Made by a program: the position numbers and the translations under genes
Part shown: positions 17,335-25,949 of the stretch, piece by piece
Position numbering within the stretch: position 1 is the stretch's first letter
Layout of the letters: every line of letters starts with the position of its first letter
Notes under the pieces: generated by a model
Databases searched by the model: none
Told to the model about the DNA's origin: nothing
The model's input: the letters and a program-made list of their open reading frames with translations, nothing else
Assembly: GCF_000189275.1 (NCBI RefSeq)
Contig: NZ_AEVT01000117.1
Location: 1 to 64,000, forward strand
Reading direction: 5' to 3'
DNA: 64,000 nucleotides
Source of the DNA: Vibrio sinaloensis DSM 21326
Lineage (GTDB): Bacteria; Pseudomonadota; Gammaproteobacteria; Enterobacterales; Vibrionaceae

Positions 17335-17362
17335 AGATAAGGGCGGCAAATGGCTTTTCAAG
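17335..17362 (-). promoter_or_regulatory. Sigma-32 promoter, distal, of dnaK
   Basis: Minus strand: perfect -35 CTTGAAA (17362-17356), 12-base spacer, -10 CCCTTATCT (17343-17335). The -10 is less good than the proximal one. E. coli dnaK also has two sigma-32 starts. Confidence 0.6.
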
Positions 17363-17405
17363 GGAAAGAGTAAAAAAAAGTTAAAAAAGATTACCCTCAC
17401 AAAAC

Positions 17406-17431
17406 AAAAGCGAGCCATTTGGCTCGCTTTT
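17406..17431 (-). terminator. Intrinsic terminator of the symporter gene
   Basis: AAAAGCGAGCC, loop ATTT, GGCTCGCTTTT. On the minus strand it follows the symporter stop codon by about 20 bases and isolates it from the dnaK promoters. Confidence 0.85.
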
Positions 17432-17451
17432 ACATTCAGACAGTTTAAAGA

Positions 17452-18729
17452 TTAAGCGTTAGCTTGAGCGGGTTTCGCTTCTACTTCTGCTTCTTGTTTG
17501 CCGATTTCACCTTCCGTTTTAGCAACGATAGTGTTTACTGCTGTATCGCCCACTACGTTAGAAGATGTACAGAACATATCATTGATACGGTCAACTGCTG
17601 CGATGATTGCTAGACCTTCTGGTGGAAGACCTAGTTGGTGAAGAAGAACACCAACCATTACAACGCCACCGCCAGGAACACCACCAGCACCGATAGACAG
17701 AAGTAGGATAGTAAGACCTAGAGTGAACACATCAGCAGTGTTGATTGGCTGACCAAATGCGTTTGCTACGAAGATAGTTGCAAGTGCGATGTAGATAGAC
17801 ACACCAGACATGTTCATGGTCGCACCTAGTGGTACACCAAAACCTGCTACTGATTTAGATACTTGCAGTTTCTCCGTCAGAGTACGCATCGTTACAGGAA
17901 TCGTAGCGTTTGAGCTCGCTGTTGATAGAGAAAATAGGATTTGCTCACGAGTTGCACGCAAGAAGGTCTTTGGAGAAGTCCCTGTCGCAATGCCAACCGC
18001 CATTGGGTAGAAGAAGAAGATCCAGAACACTAGCATTGCCACAACAAGCGCAACATAGCCTGCTACCGACATTAGCGTGTTCGCATCTAGCGTTGCACCT
18101 AGTTGAATCATCAGTGCAAATACACCGTATGGAGCTAGGCTCATTACAAGACCCACTAGCTTCATCATGATTTCATTCGCCATCTTGAAGGTACGAATCG
18201 CTGGACCACCGCGTGAATCAAGAGCTTGAATTGCAAGACCTGTCAGGATTGCCATAAAGATGATTTGTAGCATGTCGCCGTTAGCAAACGCTTGAACTGG
18301 GTTGCTAGGAACGATGTTTACTACGAGTGAGAAGATATCAGGCGTTTCTGTTGTTGTTAACTTAACCGTTTCAGAAATAGTGCCGGCTAGGTTCGCGTCA
18401 GCGCCTGGTTGGAAAATCATACCAACCGTCAGAGCCGCAGTAATCGCGATGATGGTGTTAATAATGTATAGAGCAAAGGTTTTACCACCAAGACGACCAA
18501 ATGCAGTAATGTCTTTCAGATCAACAATACCACACACTATTGAAACGTATACCAAAGGTACAACAAGTAACTTAATCAGTGATACGAACATACCGCCCGC
18601 GCCTTCCGCAGCGCCTAGAAGGTAAGTATCAAAGATTGCAATCCCGCTAAATAAGTACTGGATAGCAGTACCGATCAGTAGACCAGCAAACAAGCCTACA
18701 AAAATCTTGCTTGAAAGCGATTTATCCAT
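17452..18729 (-). CDS. Dicarboxylate/amino acid:cation symporter (DAACS)
   Basis: Na+ or H+ coupled symporter of the glutamate/C4-dicarboxylate family. 425 residues from the second of two adjacent ATGs, which sits seven bases after GGAG (the first would have a spacing of only four). Around eight hydrophobic segments; family motifs: a serine-rich reentrant loop (FSLSTASSNATIPVT), GVPLGATMNMSG and a second hairpin GAGGVPGGGVV. The substrate cannot be decided from sequence; serine/threonine, glutamate or dicarboxylates are possible. It interrupts the usual grpE-dnaK order but has its own terminator. Confidence 0.88.
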   Translation of the reverse strand: MDKSLSSKIFVGLFAGLLIGTAIQYLFSGIAIFDTYLLGAAEGAGGMFVSLIKLLVVPLVYVSIVCGIVDLKDITAFGRLGGKTFALYIINTIIAITAALTVGMIFQPGADANLAGTISETVKLTTTETPDIFSLVVNIVPSNPVQAFANGDMLQIIFMAILTGLAIQALDSRGGPAIRTFKMANEIMMKLVGLVMSLAPYGVFALMIQLGATLDANTLMSVAGYVALVVAMLVFWIFFFYPMAVGIATGTSPKTFLRATREQILFSLSTASSNATIPVTMRTLTEKLQVSKSVAGFGVPLGATMNMSGVSIYIALATIFVANAFGQPINTADVFTLGLTILLLSIGAGGVPGGGVVMVGVLLHQLGLPPEGLAIIAAVDRINDMFCTSSNVVGDTAVNTIVAKTEGEIGKQEAEVEAKPAQANA

Positions 18730-18956
18730 CATCCATCTCCAGAATGTTGTGTTTGTAATTTATGGTTTTATAGTTTATTCCGCCAGTTTCCCCGACGGAG
18801 TTCGCACATATTACACATAAAGGTTACAAAATAAAGCATTTGTTTACGATAATGTTACAAGTTTCAAATCGGAAATTAATTTTCGGTTAAACTTTAGTCT
18901 AAGAATAATTCACTAAATCAATCAATTACTACAAAGCGAGATGGGAGACCTTAGGC

Positions 18957-18986
18957 AAAAAAAAGAGAGACATTTAGCCTCTCTAG
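18957..18986 (-). terminator. Intrinsic terminator of grpE
   Basis: On the minus strand AGAGAGG ... CTCTCT followed by eight T. It lies about 30 bases past the grpE stop codon. Confidence 0.8.
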
Positions 18987-19012
18987 TGTTTAAAACGGGG
19001 TGTATTCAGTGG

Positions 19013-19609
19013 TTATTTAGCAACCATAACCATCGCTGGACGAATCACACGACCATTAAGTTCGTAACCTTTTTGCATCACGAACATGACTGTATTTGAC
19101 TCGTGATCAGGACTTTCTTGAATAGACATCGCTTGATGCTGTTCCGGGTTGAACGCTTCGCCTTCAGGATTGATCTCTTTAAGTCCGAATTTAGACACGG
19201 TATCAACAAATGTTTTGTGCGTAAGCTCAACACCTTCTAGTAGTGGTTTCACCACTTCCGCTTCAGTATCTGCCGCTTGGATAGCACGCTCAAGGTTATC
19301 GATCACTGGCAATAATTCTTCAGCAAACTTGTTCAGTGCGTATTTACGAGCCTTGTCGATTTCCTGTTCAGTACGACGGCGCATATTTTCCACTTCAGCT
19401 TTCGCACGAAGAACACCGTCTTGCTGCTCTTGAAGTTTCGCTTCGCTTGATAACAGTGCTGCCTCTAGTTGAGCAATCTTAGCGTCTTTCTCATCACCAA
19501 TATCTTCAAGCTCTGCTTCAGCTTCTTGAGCTGCCGCTTCTACTTTTTCTGCCTCTTCGATGATTTGATCAAGCTCTTCTTCTGTAACTTTGTTTTCTTC
19601 GTTGCTCAT
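19013..19609 (-). CDS. grpE: Nucleotide exchange factor GrpE
   Basis: Releases ADP from DnaK and so drives the chaperone cycle. 198 residues from the ATG at 19609, with GGAG just upstream; the frame extends six codons further to 19627. Acidic coiled-coil N-terminal half (VTEEELDQIIEEAEKVEAAA), then RAKAEVENMRRRTEQEIDKA and the beta-rich C-terminal wing with NPEQHQAMS and the family ending LNGRVIRPAMVMVAK. A sigma-32 promoter is visible upstream, and nadK runs the other way, as in many gammaproteobacteria. Confidence 0.97.
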   Translation of the reverse strand: MSNEENKVTEEELDQIIEEAEKVEAAAQEAEAELEDIGDEKDAKIAQLEAALLSSEAKLQEQQDGVLRAKAEVENMRRRTEQEIDKARKYALNKFAEELLPVIDNLERAIQAADTEAEVVKPLLEGVELTHKTFVDTVSKFGLKEINPEGEAFNPEQHQAMSIQESPDHESNTVMFVMQKGYELNGRVIRPAMVMVAK

Positions 19610-19704
19610 GATATCTCCAGAGTTCATATTCCTCGGTACCTAACGCTTCACGTTTATCGCGTTTAGATACACAAAAATTCGCATAAATAGCTAACTTGCC
19701 ATTA

Positions 19705-19732
19705 TTATGGGGACGAAGATTATTGAATCAAG
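19705..19732 (-). promoter_or_regulatory. Sigma-32 promoter of grpE
   Basis: Minus strand: -35 CTTGATT (19732-19726), 13-base spacer, -10 CCCCATAA (19712-19705), about 95 bases before the grpE ATG. Near-consensus heat-shock promoter. Confidence 0.78.
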
Positions 19733-19753
19733 CCTATTTAGTGCGGAAAACCT

Positions 19754-20638
19754 ATGAAAAAATGTTTTCAAGTGATCGCCATCATTGGTAAACCACGAGA
19801 TCAGCAAGCCATTCAGACCCACAGAGAGCTTTATACTTGGCTGAAATCTGAAGGCTATCAAGTTTTTATCGACGATCGGTTGATCGAGATTCTCGACGAT
19901 GTTCCTAAAGAAGATTTTGCAAGCTTGATTCAACTTGGTAAAGCCGCTGATCTCGCAATCGTGGTCGGTGGTGACGGCAATATGCTTGGCGCAGCTCGTG
20001 TGTTATCCCGATTTGATATCTCCGTGATCGGAGTTAATAGAGGCAACTTAGGTTTCTTAACGGATTTAAACCCAGAAGACTTTCAATCGGCCTTAAAGAA
20101 CGTATTGGCGGGTGAGTTTATTGAAGAAGAGCGTTTTTTACTTGAGGCTGAAGTTCACCGTCACGGCCAAGTTAAAAGCCACAACGCGGCATTGAATGAA
20201 GCCGTGTTGCACCCCGGACAAGTCGCTCACATGATTGAATTTGAAGTATATATAGATGAAAGCTTTGCCTTCTCTCTGCGTGCCGATGGTTTAATCGTCT
20301 CAACACCGACAGGCTCGACCGCTTACTCCTTGTCGGGCGGCGGTCCGATTCTGTCACCAAGTTTGAACTCAATCTCACTGGTGCCTATGTTCCCTCACAC
20401 ACTTTCAAGTAGACCGTTAGTGGTTGATGGCAATCGCCGTATTAAACTGATCGTATCACCAGATAACCGAGGAACCCAAGAAGTCGGCTGCGATGGCCAA
20501 GTCTCACTTCCTGTTTCGCCCGGCGATGAAGTTCATATCTACCAAAGCCCGAATGTACTTAAGCTTATCCACCCGAAAGACTACAGTTACTACCACGTAC
20601 TAAGAAACAAGCTCGGTTGGTCAAGCAAGCTTTTCTAG
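19754..20638 (+). CDS. nadK: NAD kinase
   Basis: Phosphorylates NAD to NADP using ATP or polyphosphate; the only source of NADP. 294 residues, the usual length (E. coli 292). GGDGN motif in VVGGDGNMLGAAR (about residues 72-75), then NRGNLGFLTDL, the NE/D-containing NAALNEAVLH segment and STPTGSTAYSLSGGGPILSP. Divergent from grpE. Start ATG fits the family N-terminus. Confidence 0.97.
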   Translation: MKKCFQVIAIIGKPRDQQAIQTHRELYTWLKSEGYQVFIDDRLIEILDDVPKEDFASLIQLGKAADLAIVVGGDGNMLGAARVLSRFDISVIGVNRGNLGFLTDLNPEDFQSALKNVLAGEFIEEERFLLEAEVHRHGQVKSHNAALNEAVLHPGQVAHMIEFEVYIDESFAFSLRADGLIVSTPTGSTAYSLSGGGPILSPSLNSISLVPMFPHTLSSRPLVVDGNRRIKLIVSPDNRGTQEVGCDGQVSLPVSPGDEVHIYQSPNVLKLIHPKDYSYYHVLRNKLGWSSKLF

Positions 20639-20680
20639 TTGCTGGCGGATCTGTACTCCACTGATCCGCCTAGCAAATTT
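20639..20680 (+). terminator. Terminator-like hairpin after nadK
   Basis: TTGCT-GGCGGATC pairs with GATCCGCC-T-AGCAA (13 pairs) across an 11-base loop, then ATTT. It begins right after the stop codon. The short T-run makes it a moderate terminator. Confidence 0.6.
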
Positions 20681-20871
20681 CGCCAAAATACCACTAAAAC
20701 TCCCAGAATACTTAGCATAAGACATCGCTAATTTAGAATTTATAAAATTTGATCCTGTGTGCAAATTCAATAATCAATTCATTTCGTTAATTGATTGAAC
20801 GGTGTCCAATGATATTCTCGAAATGAATAGAGTTTATGCTCTATTACATTCTTACTATCAAAGGACACGCT

Positions 20872-22056
20872 ATGAAAAAAACGATTATATTGTCCGCTCT
20901 ATCTACGTTAGTGCTTATGGGCTGCCAATCCGACGATTCAAAGGTCACCGATACTTCCAACGCAAGAGCGAACGACATCACTCAGACTAAACGCGAACTC
21001 GCACTAGAACTGAGCGAAAGTTACACCGAGGTAGAACCTCTACTCAGAGAACAAATTACCGCTCAAGACACCAGCGTAGCCGTTTCTGAGTTTGCCGAGA
21101 TTAATCCCCTTTCACCATTTAGCCATCAATTGGTCGAAGCTGATGATCAAATTCGTAGCTGGAAGGGCATTACCGAATATGCTGATCAGATATTAGAAGT
21201 TCGCCTAGCAAACCCAGCGATGTTAGACGCATGGCAACAAGGAGATCTCGAACCACTGTTTGCATTTGAACCAAGTGGCGACGATGAGCAATGGCAATAC
21301 ATTGAAGCGTATGACGTGTATGGTCAACTTCATCAGCTTGATGTTTACCAGTTGCCTGATGTTCCAGTGCTCGTGGTTGATAGTAATAGCAGTGCCGAGC
21401 TCAAAGCAGGCTTACAAGCGATGCAAGCTGAGATGAACAAACTAGGCCAATCAACCCGAGTACAGCCTTTCCTCAGCACCCGCAGTAACGACGCTACATT
21501 CAGTACTCGTAGCTCTGGTGAGGTAGCCCCTATTCATACCACCCAACTGAAAAAGATTCGCTTAGCAAACGATCAAGAACCTTGGATTTCGGGCAAAGCT
21601 GAGATTTATGCCTTGGTGACAGGGGTAAACCCGAGTCGCGATGAACCGACTTTAGATCTGGTTGAATTACCTTACTTGGATTATGACAACCAAGATTACT
21701 ACCCAAATCAAATCATGATTCATTGGTCTCGCTATCGTTGGGGCGCTGCTGATATCGTCATCATGGAGCAAGATGATGGTACCGACTATAAAAAACTCGC
21801 GAGTTTGTTGGTACAGGTTGCGGAAGAAGTCTTAAAGGCGATTCCTGATCCAGAGGTACAAGCCTACGCAATCATTCCGCAAATCACGAATAAGATCATC
21901 GCAGCCATTCCAGATGGTGTGCTAACCAACGATGACGACTTTGTTGATGTGTACTACACCATTATGCAAGATACCTCTTATGTCGATCACCCTGGGGCTG
22001 GGGTCAATGCAGTGGTAACGCTAGAGCCGCTAACCATTAACCCAACTCGCCCATAG
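20872..22056 (+). CDS. DUF3103 lipoprotein
   Basis: 394 residues from the ATG at 20872 (AAGGA six bases upstream); the frame begins 36 bases earlier. Signal peptide with lipobox LVLMGC, so probably anchored in the outer membrane. The mature part is acidic, with a repeated FLSTRSN / TFSTRSSG segment in the middle, then a C-terminal region of conserved aromatic patterns (EPWISGKAEIYALVTGV, LDLVELPYLDYDNQ, MIHWSRYRWGAADIVIMEQD). I take this as the DUF3103 family of Vibrionaceae, which has no known function. No catalytic motif recognised. Confidence 0.72.
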   Translation: MKKTIILSALSTLVLMGCQSDDSKVTDTSNARANDITQTKRELALELSESYTEVEPLLREQITAQDTSVAVSEFAEINPLSPFSHQLVEADDQIRSWKGITEYADQILEVRLANPAMLDAWQQGDLEPLFAFEPSGDDEQWQYIEAYDVYGQLHQLDVYQLPDVPVLVVDSNSSAELKAGLQAMQAEMNKLGQSTRVQPFLSTRSNDATFSTRSSGEVAPIHTTQLKKIRLANDQEPWISGKAEIYALVTGVNPSRDEPTLDLVELPYLDYDNQDYYPNQIMIHWSRYRWGAADIVIMEQDDGTDYKKLASLLVQVAEEVLKAIPDPEVQAYAIIPQITNKIIAAIPDGVLTNDDDFVDVYYTIMQDTSYVDHPGAGVNAVVTLEPLTINPTRP

Positions 22057-22074
22057 AGGCCGAAACTAACGCTA

Positions 22075-22100
22075 GCCGCAGTATTCACTGCGGCTTTTTT
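22075..22100 (+). terminator. Intrinsic terminator of the DUF3103 gene
   Basis: GCCGCAGT, loop ATTC, ACTGCGGC, TTTTTT. Confidence 0.88.
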
Positions 22101-22157
22101 ATTCGCCTCATCACAAAAAATCTTCTCTGACTAAAAAAAACACGGCAGCCTTCTTTA

Positions 22158-22195
22158 CTGTATAAAGAAACAGTATATACTGCACTTATATACAG
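22158..22195 (+). promoter_or_regulatory. Two LexA (SOS) boxes upstream of recN
   Basis: Two 16-base CTG-N10-CAG sites: CTGTATAAAGAAACAG (22158-22173) and CTGCACTTATATACAG (22180-22195), starting 22 bases apart, i.e. about two helical turns. Between them lies TATACT, a possible -10. Multiple LexA boxes in front of recN are known in E. coli, so this fits strongly repressed SOS expression. Confidence 0.85.
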
Positions 22196-22223
22196 TATTG
22201 TTCATTTAAACAGGTACAACTAC

Positions 22224-23888
22224 ATGCTGGCTCATCTAAGTGTTAATAATTTTGCAATTGTTAAGTCTCTACAGCTAGAGCTATCCAAAGGAATGACGAC
22301 CATTACCGGTGAAACAGGCGCAGGTAAATCTATTGCGATAGACGCATTGGGTTTATGTTTGGGAGGACGCGCAGAAGCCAGCATGGTACGCCAAGGGGAA
22401 GAGAAAACCGAAGTCAGTGCTGCGTTTTCTCTCGAGAACAATATTCACGCAACTCGTTGGCTAGAGGATAACGATCTTCTCGATGGTTCCGACTGCATTT
22501 TACGTCGCATCATCAGTAAAGAAGGCCGTTCTCGTGCGTTTATCAATGGAAGCCCAGTTCCCCTTTCTCAACTAAAATCTCTTGGTCAGTTACTGATTAA
22601 TATCCATGGTCAACACGCCCATCATCAACTGATGAAAGGTGACTACCAAATGGCTATGCTTGACCAATATGCCGGGCATACTAATCTTTTAAAAAGCACT
22701 CGCAATGCATACCAAAAATGGCGCCAAGCAGACAACAATCTAAAACAGCTAAAAGAAAACAGCGCTGCAAATTTGGCACAAAAACAATTGCTCGAATACC
22801 AAATCAAAGAACTCAACGAGCTGTCAATTGGTGAGGATGAATATGAAGAGCTTGAACAAGAACATAAAAGGCTGTCCAACAGCGGCGAGCTCGCCTCTAC
22901 CTGTCAGCAAGCCATCGAACTTATTTACGAAGGCGAAGAAGTTAATGCGCTTGGTATTCTCCAATCAGCCAATCACTCCCTAATTCAACTAGCAGAGCTA
23001 GACGAAAAGCTAGCAGAGCTACCTAACATGGTCGCTGAGGCGATTATTCAACTGGAAGAAGCCAACAGCGAACTGCGTAATTACCTCGATAACATTGATG
23101 TCGACCCTGGGCGCATGGCCTATGTCGAAGAGCGCTTTTCTAAGGTGATGTCGATTGCCCGCAAGCATCACGTTATGCCTGAAGAACTGTTCCAGCATCA
23201 CCAAGATCTCCTGGCACAAATTGAAGCACTGGATTGCTCGGATGAAAGACTTGATGCTCTCGAGCAAGAAGTCCAAGACAAGTATCAAGCCTTCTTAGGC
23301 GCTGCGGAAAAACTCCATAAATCGCGCGGTCGTTATGCCAAAGAGTTAAATAAACTGATCACAGCGAGCATGCATGAGCTAAGCATGGAAAAAGCCCAGT
23401 TCAGCATTGATGTGAATAACCAAGGCACTCACCCCTCTCCACTTGGAATGGACAGCGTATGCTTTGTTGTATCCACAAACCCTGGTCAACCGATGCAGCC
23501 TATCGCTAAAGTGGCATCGGGTGGTGAGCTATCGAGAATTTCGCTCGCCATTCAAGTTATTACCGCCCAGAAAGTCGATACTCCAAGTTTGATCTTCGAT
23601 GAAGTTGATGTTGGTATCAGTGGCCCAACTGCCGCTGTAGTCGGCAAAATGCTGCGTAAATTGGGTGAATCGACTCAAGTACTGTGTGTTACCCACCTTC
23701 CTCAAGTTGCAGGTTGCGGTCATCAACAGTTGTTTGTCGCTAAACAAACTAAAGCGGGCAAAACAGAAACTCAGATGAACGTTTTAGATAATGATCAACG
23801 CGTTACAGAACTGGCTCGCTTACTTGGTGGTAGCCAAATCACCGATTCAACCCTCGCAAATGCCCGAGAACTACTGATTGCCGCTTAA
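22224..23888 (+). CDS. recN: DNA repair protein RecN
   Basis: SMC-like ATPase that acts on double-strand breaks in the RecA pathway. 554 residues (E. coli 553). Walker A GETGAGKS (about 29-36), a long coiled-coil middle (rich in E, Q, K), ABC signature VASGGELSRISLAIQV and Walker B in SLIFDEVDVGISG, then CVTHLPQVA. Two LexA boxes precede it, so it is an SOS gene. The ATG at 22224 gives the family's usual N-terminus MLAHLSVNNFAIV. Confidence 0.97.
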   Translation: MLAHLSVNNFAIVKSLQLELSKGMTTITGETGAGKSIAIDALGLCLGGRAEASMVRQGEEKTEVSAAFSLENNIHATRWLEDNDLLDGSDCILRRIISKEGRSRAFINGSPVPLSQLKSLGQLLINIHGQHAHHQLMKGDYQMAMLDQYAGHTNLLKSTRNAYQKWRQADNNLKQLKENSAANLAQKQLLEYQIKELNELSIGEDEYEELEQEHKRLSNSGELASTCQQAIELIYEGEEVNALGILQSANHSLIQLAELDEKLAELPNMVAEAIIQLEEANSELRNYLDNIDVDPGRMAYVEERFSKVMSIARKHHVMPEELFQHHQDLLAQIEALDCSDERLDALEQEVQDKYQAFLGAAEKLHKSRGRYAKELNKLITASMHELSMEKAQFSIDVNNQGTHPSPLGMDSVCFVVSTNPGQPMQPIAKVASGGELSRISLAIQVITAQKVDTPSLIFDEVDVGISGPTAAVVGKMLRKLGESTQVLCVTHLPQVAGCGHQQLFVAKQTKAGKTETQMNVLDNDQRVTELARLLGGSQITDSTLANARELLIAA

Positions 23889-23908
23889 TCAACATCAATA
23901 TGAGCAAT

Positions 23909-23950
23909 TCGAGCCAAAGTTCCCTAAAACAAACTTTTTGGCTCGACTTT
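23909..23950 (+). terminator. Possible terminator of recN
   Basis: TCGAGCCAAA pairs with TTTGGCTCGA (10 bp) across an 18-base loop that can partly pair. Only a short T-run follows, hence modest confidence. Confidence 0.5.
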
Positions 23951-24070
23951 GCAACAAAACTCAAAAATCGCAGTCTGAAACAATTCAAAACCGCATGAGT
24001 TTTTTACATTGAGGCTCAGCTTGTTTATTATCGGCAAAGTTTAACTAATCTCAGTAGCAAGAAATTAAAT

Positions 24071-24430
24071 ATGCAACTTACAAAGTGGCTCATCGCTGTA
24101 CCGCTCGCTATGTCTACACTGACAGGCTGTTCTTTATTAGAAAAGTTGGTTTATCGTATTGATATCAACCAAGGCAACTACGTTGAACAAGACGCGGTTG
24201 AGCAACTCAAATTTGGCATGACTAAAGAGCAAGTTCGTTATGTTATGGGTTCGCCAATGCTAGTTGAGAACGGCTACCCAGACACTTGGTATTACATCTA
24301 CCATCACACAGAAGGTCACAATGACTCTGTGCAGAAAGATCTTATCGTTAACTTTAATGCTCAAGGCCAGCTTGTTGAAGTGAAAGGTGACTACCCAGCG
24401 AGCAAGGATTTCTTCGAGAGTATTAACTGA
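24071..24430 (+). CDS. bamE: Outer membrane assembly factor BamE
   Basis: Lipoprotein of the BAM complex that inserts beta-barrel proteins in the outer membrane. 119 residues. Signal peptide with lipobox LTGC (Cys about 20); mature part has the SmpA/OmlA fold motifs NYVEQDAVEQLKFGMTKEQV, VMGSPML and DTWYYIYH. Monocistronic between recN and a strong terminator; rnfH and ratA converge on it, the conserved order in vibrios and enterics. Confidence 0.95.
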   Translation: MQLTKWLIAVPLAMSTLTGCSLLEKLVYRIDINQGNYVEQDAVEQLKFGMTKEQVRYVMGSPMLVENGYPDTWYYIYHHTEGHNDSVQKDLIVNFNAQGQLVEVKGDYPASKDFFESIN

Positions 24431-24449
24431 TCGAAGCCGCGAAAGATTT

Positions 24450-24479
24450 AAAAAAGGTTGGCAATTGCCAACCTTTTTT
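24450..24479. terminator. Bidirectional terminator bamE / rnfH
   Basis: AAAAAAGGTTGGCAATTGCCAACCTTTTTT, a near-perfect palindrome with A and T tracts on either side. Confidence 0.88.
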
Positions 24480-24490
24480 GTATTCACACC

Positions 24491-24844
24491 CTAGTCTTCT
24501 TTGCGAAGCGGGTTCTTTTTGCCACCCGTGACCGGATCCGCAGCACCAGACGCTTTAGCCTGTTCCGCTCGTTTGCGACGAATTTCTTTCGGGTCTGCGA
24601 GAAGCGGACGATAAATTTCGATGCGATCTTTATCTCGCACTGTCGCATCTAATTTTACATTGCGACTAAAGACGCCCACTTTGTTTTTCTTTAAGTCAAC
24701 TTCTGGATACTGTTCCAAAACTCCAGATTGCTGGATGATTTCCTCAACGGTCATCTCTTTGTTTACAACCAGTGTAAACACTCGCTGCTCTTGAGGCAGT
24801 GCATACACAACCTCAACATGAATCATGTCAGACTCAATACTCAT
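24491..24844 (-). CDS. rnfH: RnfH family protein (RatB/YfjF)
   Basis: Small ubiquitin-like (beta-grasp) protein, UPF0125 family. 117 residues from the ATG at 24844, which overlaps the ratA stop (ATGAGTATTGA), so translation is coupled to ratA. Motifs: MIHVEVVYALPQEQ, VEEIIQQSG, KVGVFSRNVKLDATVRDKDRIEIYRPLLADPKEIRRKRA. The name comes from the Rnf complex, but the partner of the RatA-linked copy is not settled; E. coli calls it RatB. The tail is Lys/Gly-rich. Confidence 0.9.
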   Translation of the reverse strand: MSIESDMIHVEVVYALPQEQRVFTLVVNKEMTVEEIIQQSGVLEQYPEVDLKKNKVGVFSRNVKLDATVRDKDRIEIYRPLLADPKEIRRKRAEQAKASGAADPVTGGKKNPLRKED

Positions 24845-25277
24845 AAGCTGGATACACCTGTTTTGCACGTTGAGTAAATGCGTTCACCATATTGTTCGTT
24901 AATTCATTGAAGACTTTACCAAAAGCCATTTCAATCATCTTGCTAGAAAATTCAAACTCAAGCTTCAATTCTACTTTACACGCTTGCTCATCAAGCGGAG
25001 TAAAGAACCAGCCTCCTTTAAGAGTTTTAAACGGGCCATCAACTAGGCTCATCATAATCGCTTCACCATCCACTAACGAATTCGAAGTGGTAAACGTTTT
25101 GCTGATCCCAGCTTTAGATACATCAACAGAAGCGACCATTGCATCTGAGCTCGATTCAATCACACGTGACCCTGAGCACCCTGGCAAAAACTCTGGGTAG
25201 CTAGCGACATCGTTAACCAGATTGAACATCTGTTCTGCACTAAACGACACCAAAGCAGAACGGCTGACTTGCTTCAT
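24834..25277 (-). CDS. ratA: Ribosome association toxin RatA
   Basis: START-like (polyketide cyclase/COQ10) protein. In E. coli it binds 50S subunits and blocks 70S formation, and has also been linked to coenzyme Q and persistence; the physiological role is debated. 147 residues from the ATG at 25277 (MKQVSRSALV, GGAG upstream); the long frame to 25340 is not family-like. Motifs AEQMFNLVNDVASYPEFLPGC, VDVSKAGISKTFTT, VDGPFKTLKGGW. Overlaps rnfH. It faces smpB across a 119-base divergent gap. Confidence 0.92.
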   Translation of the reverse strand: MKQVSRSALVSFSAEQMFNLVNDVASYPEFLPGCSGSRVIESSSDAMVASVDVSKAGISKTFTTSNSLVDGEAIMMSLVDGPFKTLKGGWFFTPLDEQACKVELKLEFEFSSKMIEMAFGKVFNELTNNMVNAFTQRAKQVYPAYEY

Positions 25278-25396
25278 ATTGACTCCTCGTATCAATCGCT
25301 TGATCTTCAAGCTTGTGTGCAATTTTACTTTTATTTGCACTCAGCGCAAATAAAGGGATTTCCTAAGTTACTTCCTAGCCGTATAATGCAGCCATT

Positions 25397-25882
25397 ATGG
25401 CAAAGAAAAAATCGAAACAGAAAGCGGGTAGCAATACCATCGCTGTCAATAAGAAAGCTCGCCACGAATACTTCATCGATGATGAAATTGAAGCTGGCAT
25501 GGAGCTACAAGGCTGGGAAGTTAAGGCACTTCGTCAAGGCAAGGCTAACATCGCAGAAAGCTACGTATTTATGCGTGACGGCGAAGCTTTTGTCAGCGGT
25601 ATGACCATCACTCCTCTTAATCAAGCATCGACTCACGTAGTGGCGAACCCAACGCGTGTGCGTAAACTACTAATGAGCCGTCGTGAGCTCGACAACCTGC
25701 TCGGTCGTATTAACCGTGAAGGCATGACACTAGCAGCGCTATCGCTCTACTGGTCTCGCTCTTGGGTTAAAATGAAGATTGGTGTCGCTAAAGGTAAAAA
25801 GCTGCACGATAAACGTACTGATCTTAAAGAAAAAGATTGGGCTCGCGAAAAAGCGCGCGTAATGAAGAGCTCACTGCGCTAA
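25397..25882 (+). CDS. smpB: SsrA-binding protein SmpB
   Basis: Partner of tmRNA in rescue of stalled ribosomes: mimics the anticodon arm, binds the tRNA-like part and delivers it to the A site. 161 residues, usual length. Beta-barrel motifs ARHEYFIDDEIEAGMELQGW, EVKALRQGKANIAESYV and the conserved C-terminal basic tail KGKKLHDKRTDLKEKDWARE. The ssrA gene begins 67 bases later, so both halves of trans-translation are adjacent. Confidence 0.97.
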   Translation: MAKKKSKQKAGSNTIAVNKKARHEYFIDDEIEAGMELQGWEVKALRQGKANIAESYVFMRDGEAFVSGMTITPLNQASTHVVANPTRVRKLLMSRRELDNLLGRINREGMTLAALSLYWSRSWVKMKIGVAKGKKLHDKRTDLKEKDWAREKARVMKSSLR

Positions 25883-25907
25883 TATTGAGCACTTAAACGC
25901 ACAAGTC

Positions 25908-25935
25908 TAGACAGGTTATACTTTTCTGGTACTAT
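25908..25935 (+). promoter_or_regulatory. Putative promoter of ssrA
   Basis: TAGACA (25908-25913), 16-base spacer, TACTAT (25930-25935), about 15 bases before the mature 5' end. Partial sigma-70 match. Confidence 0.5.
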
Positions 25936-25949
25936 GCGAAGAACACTTT

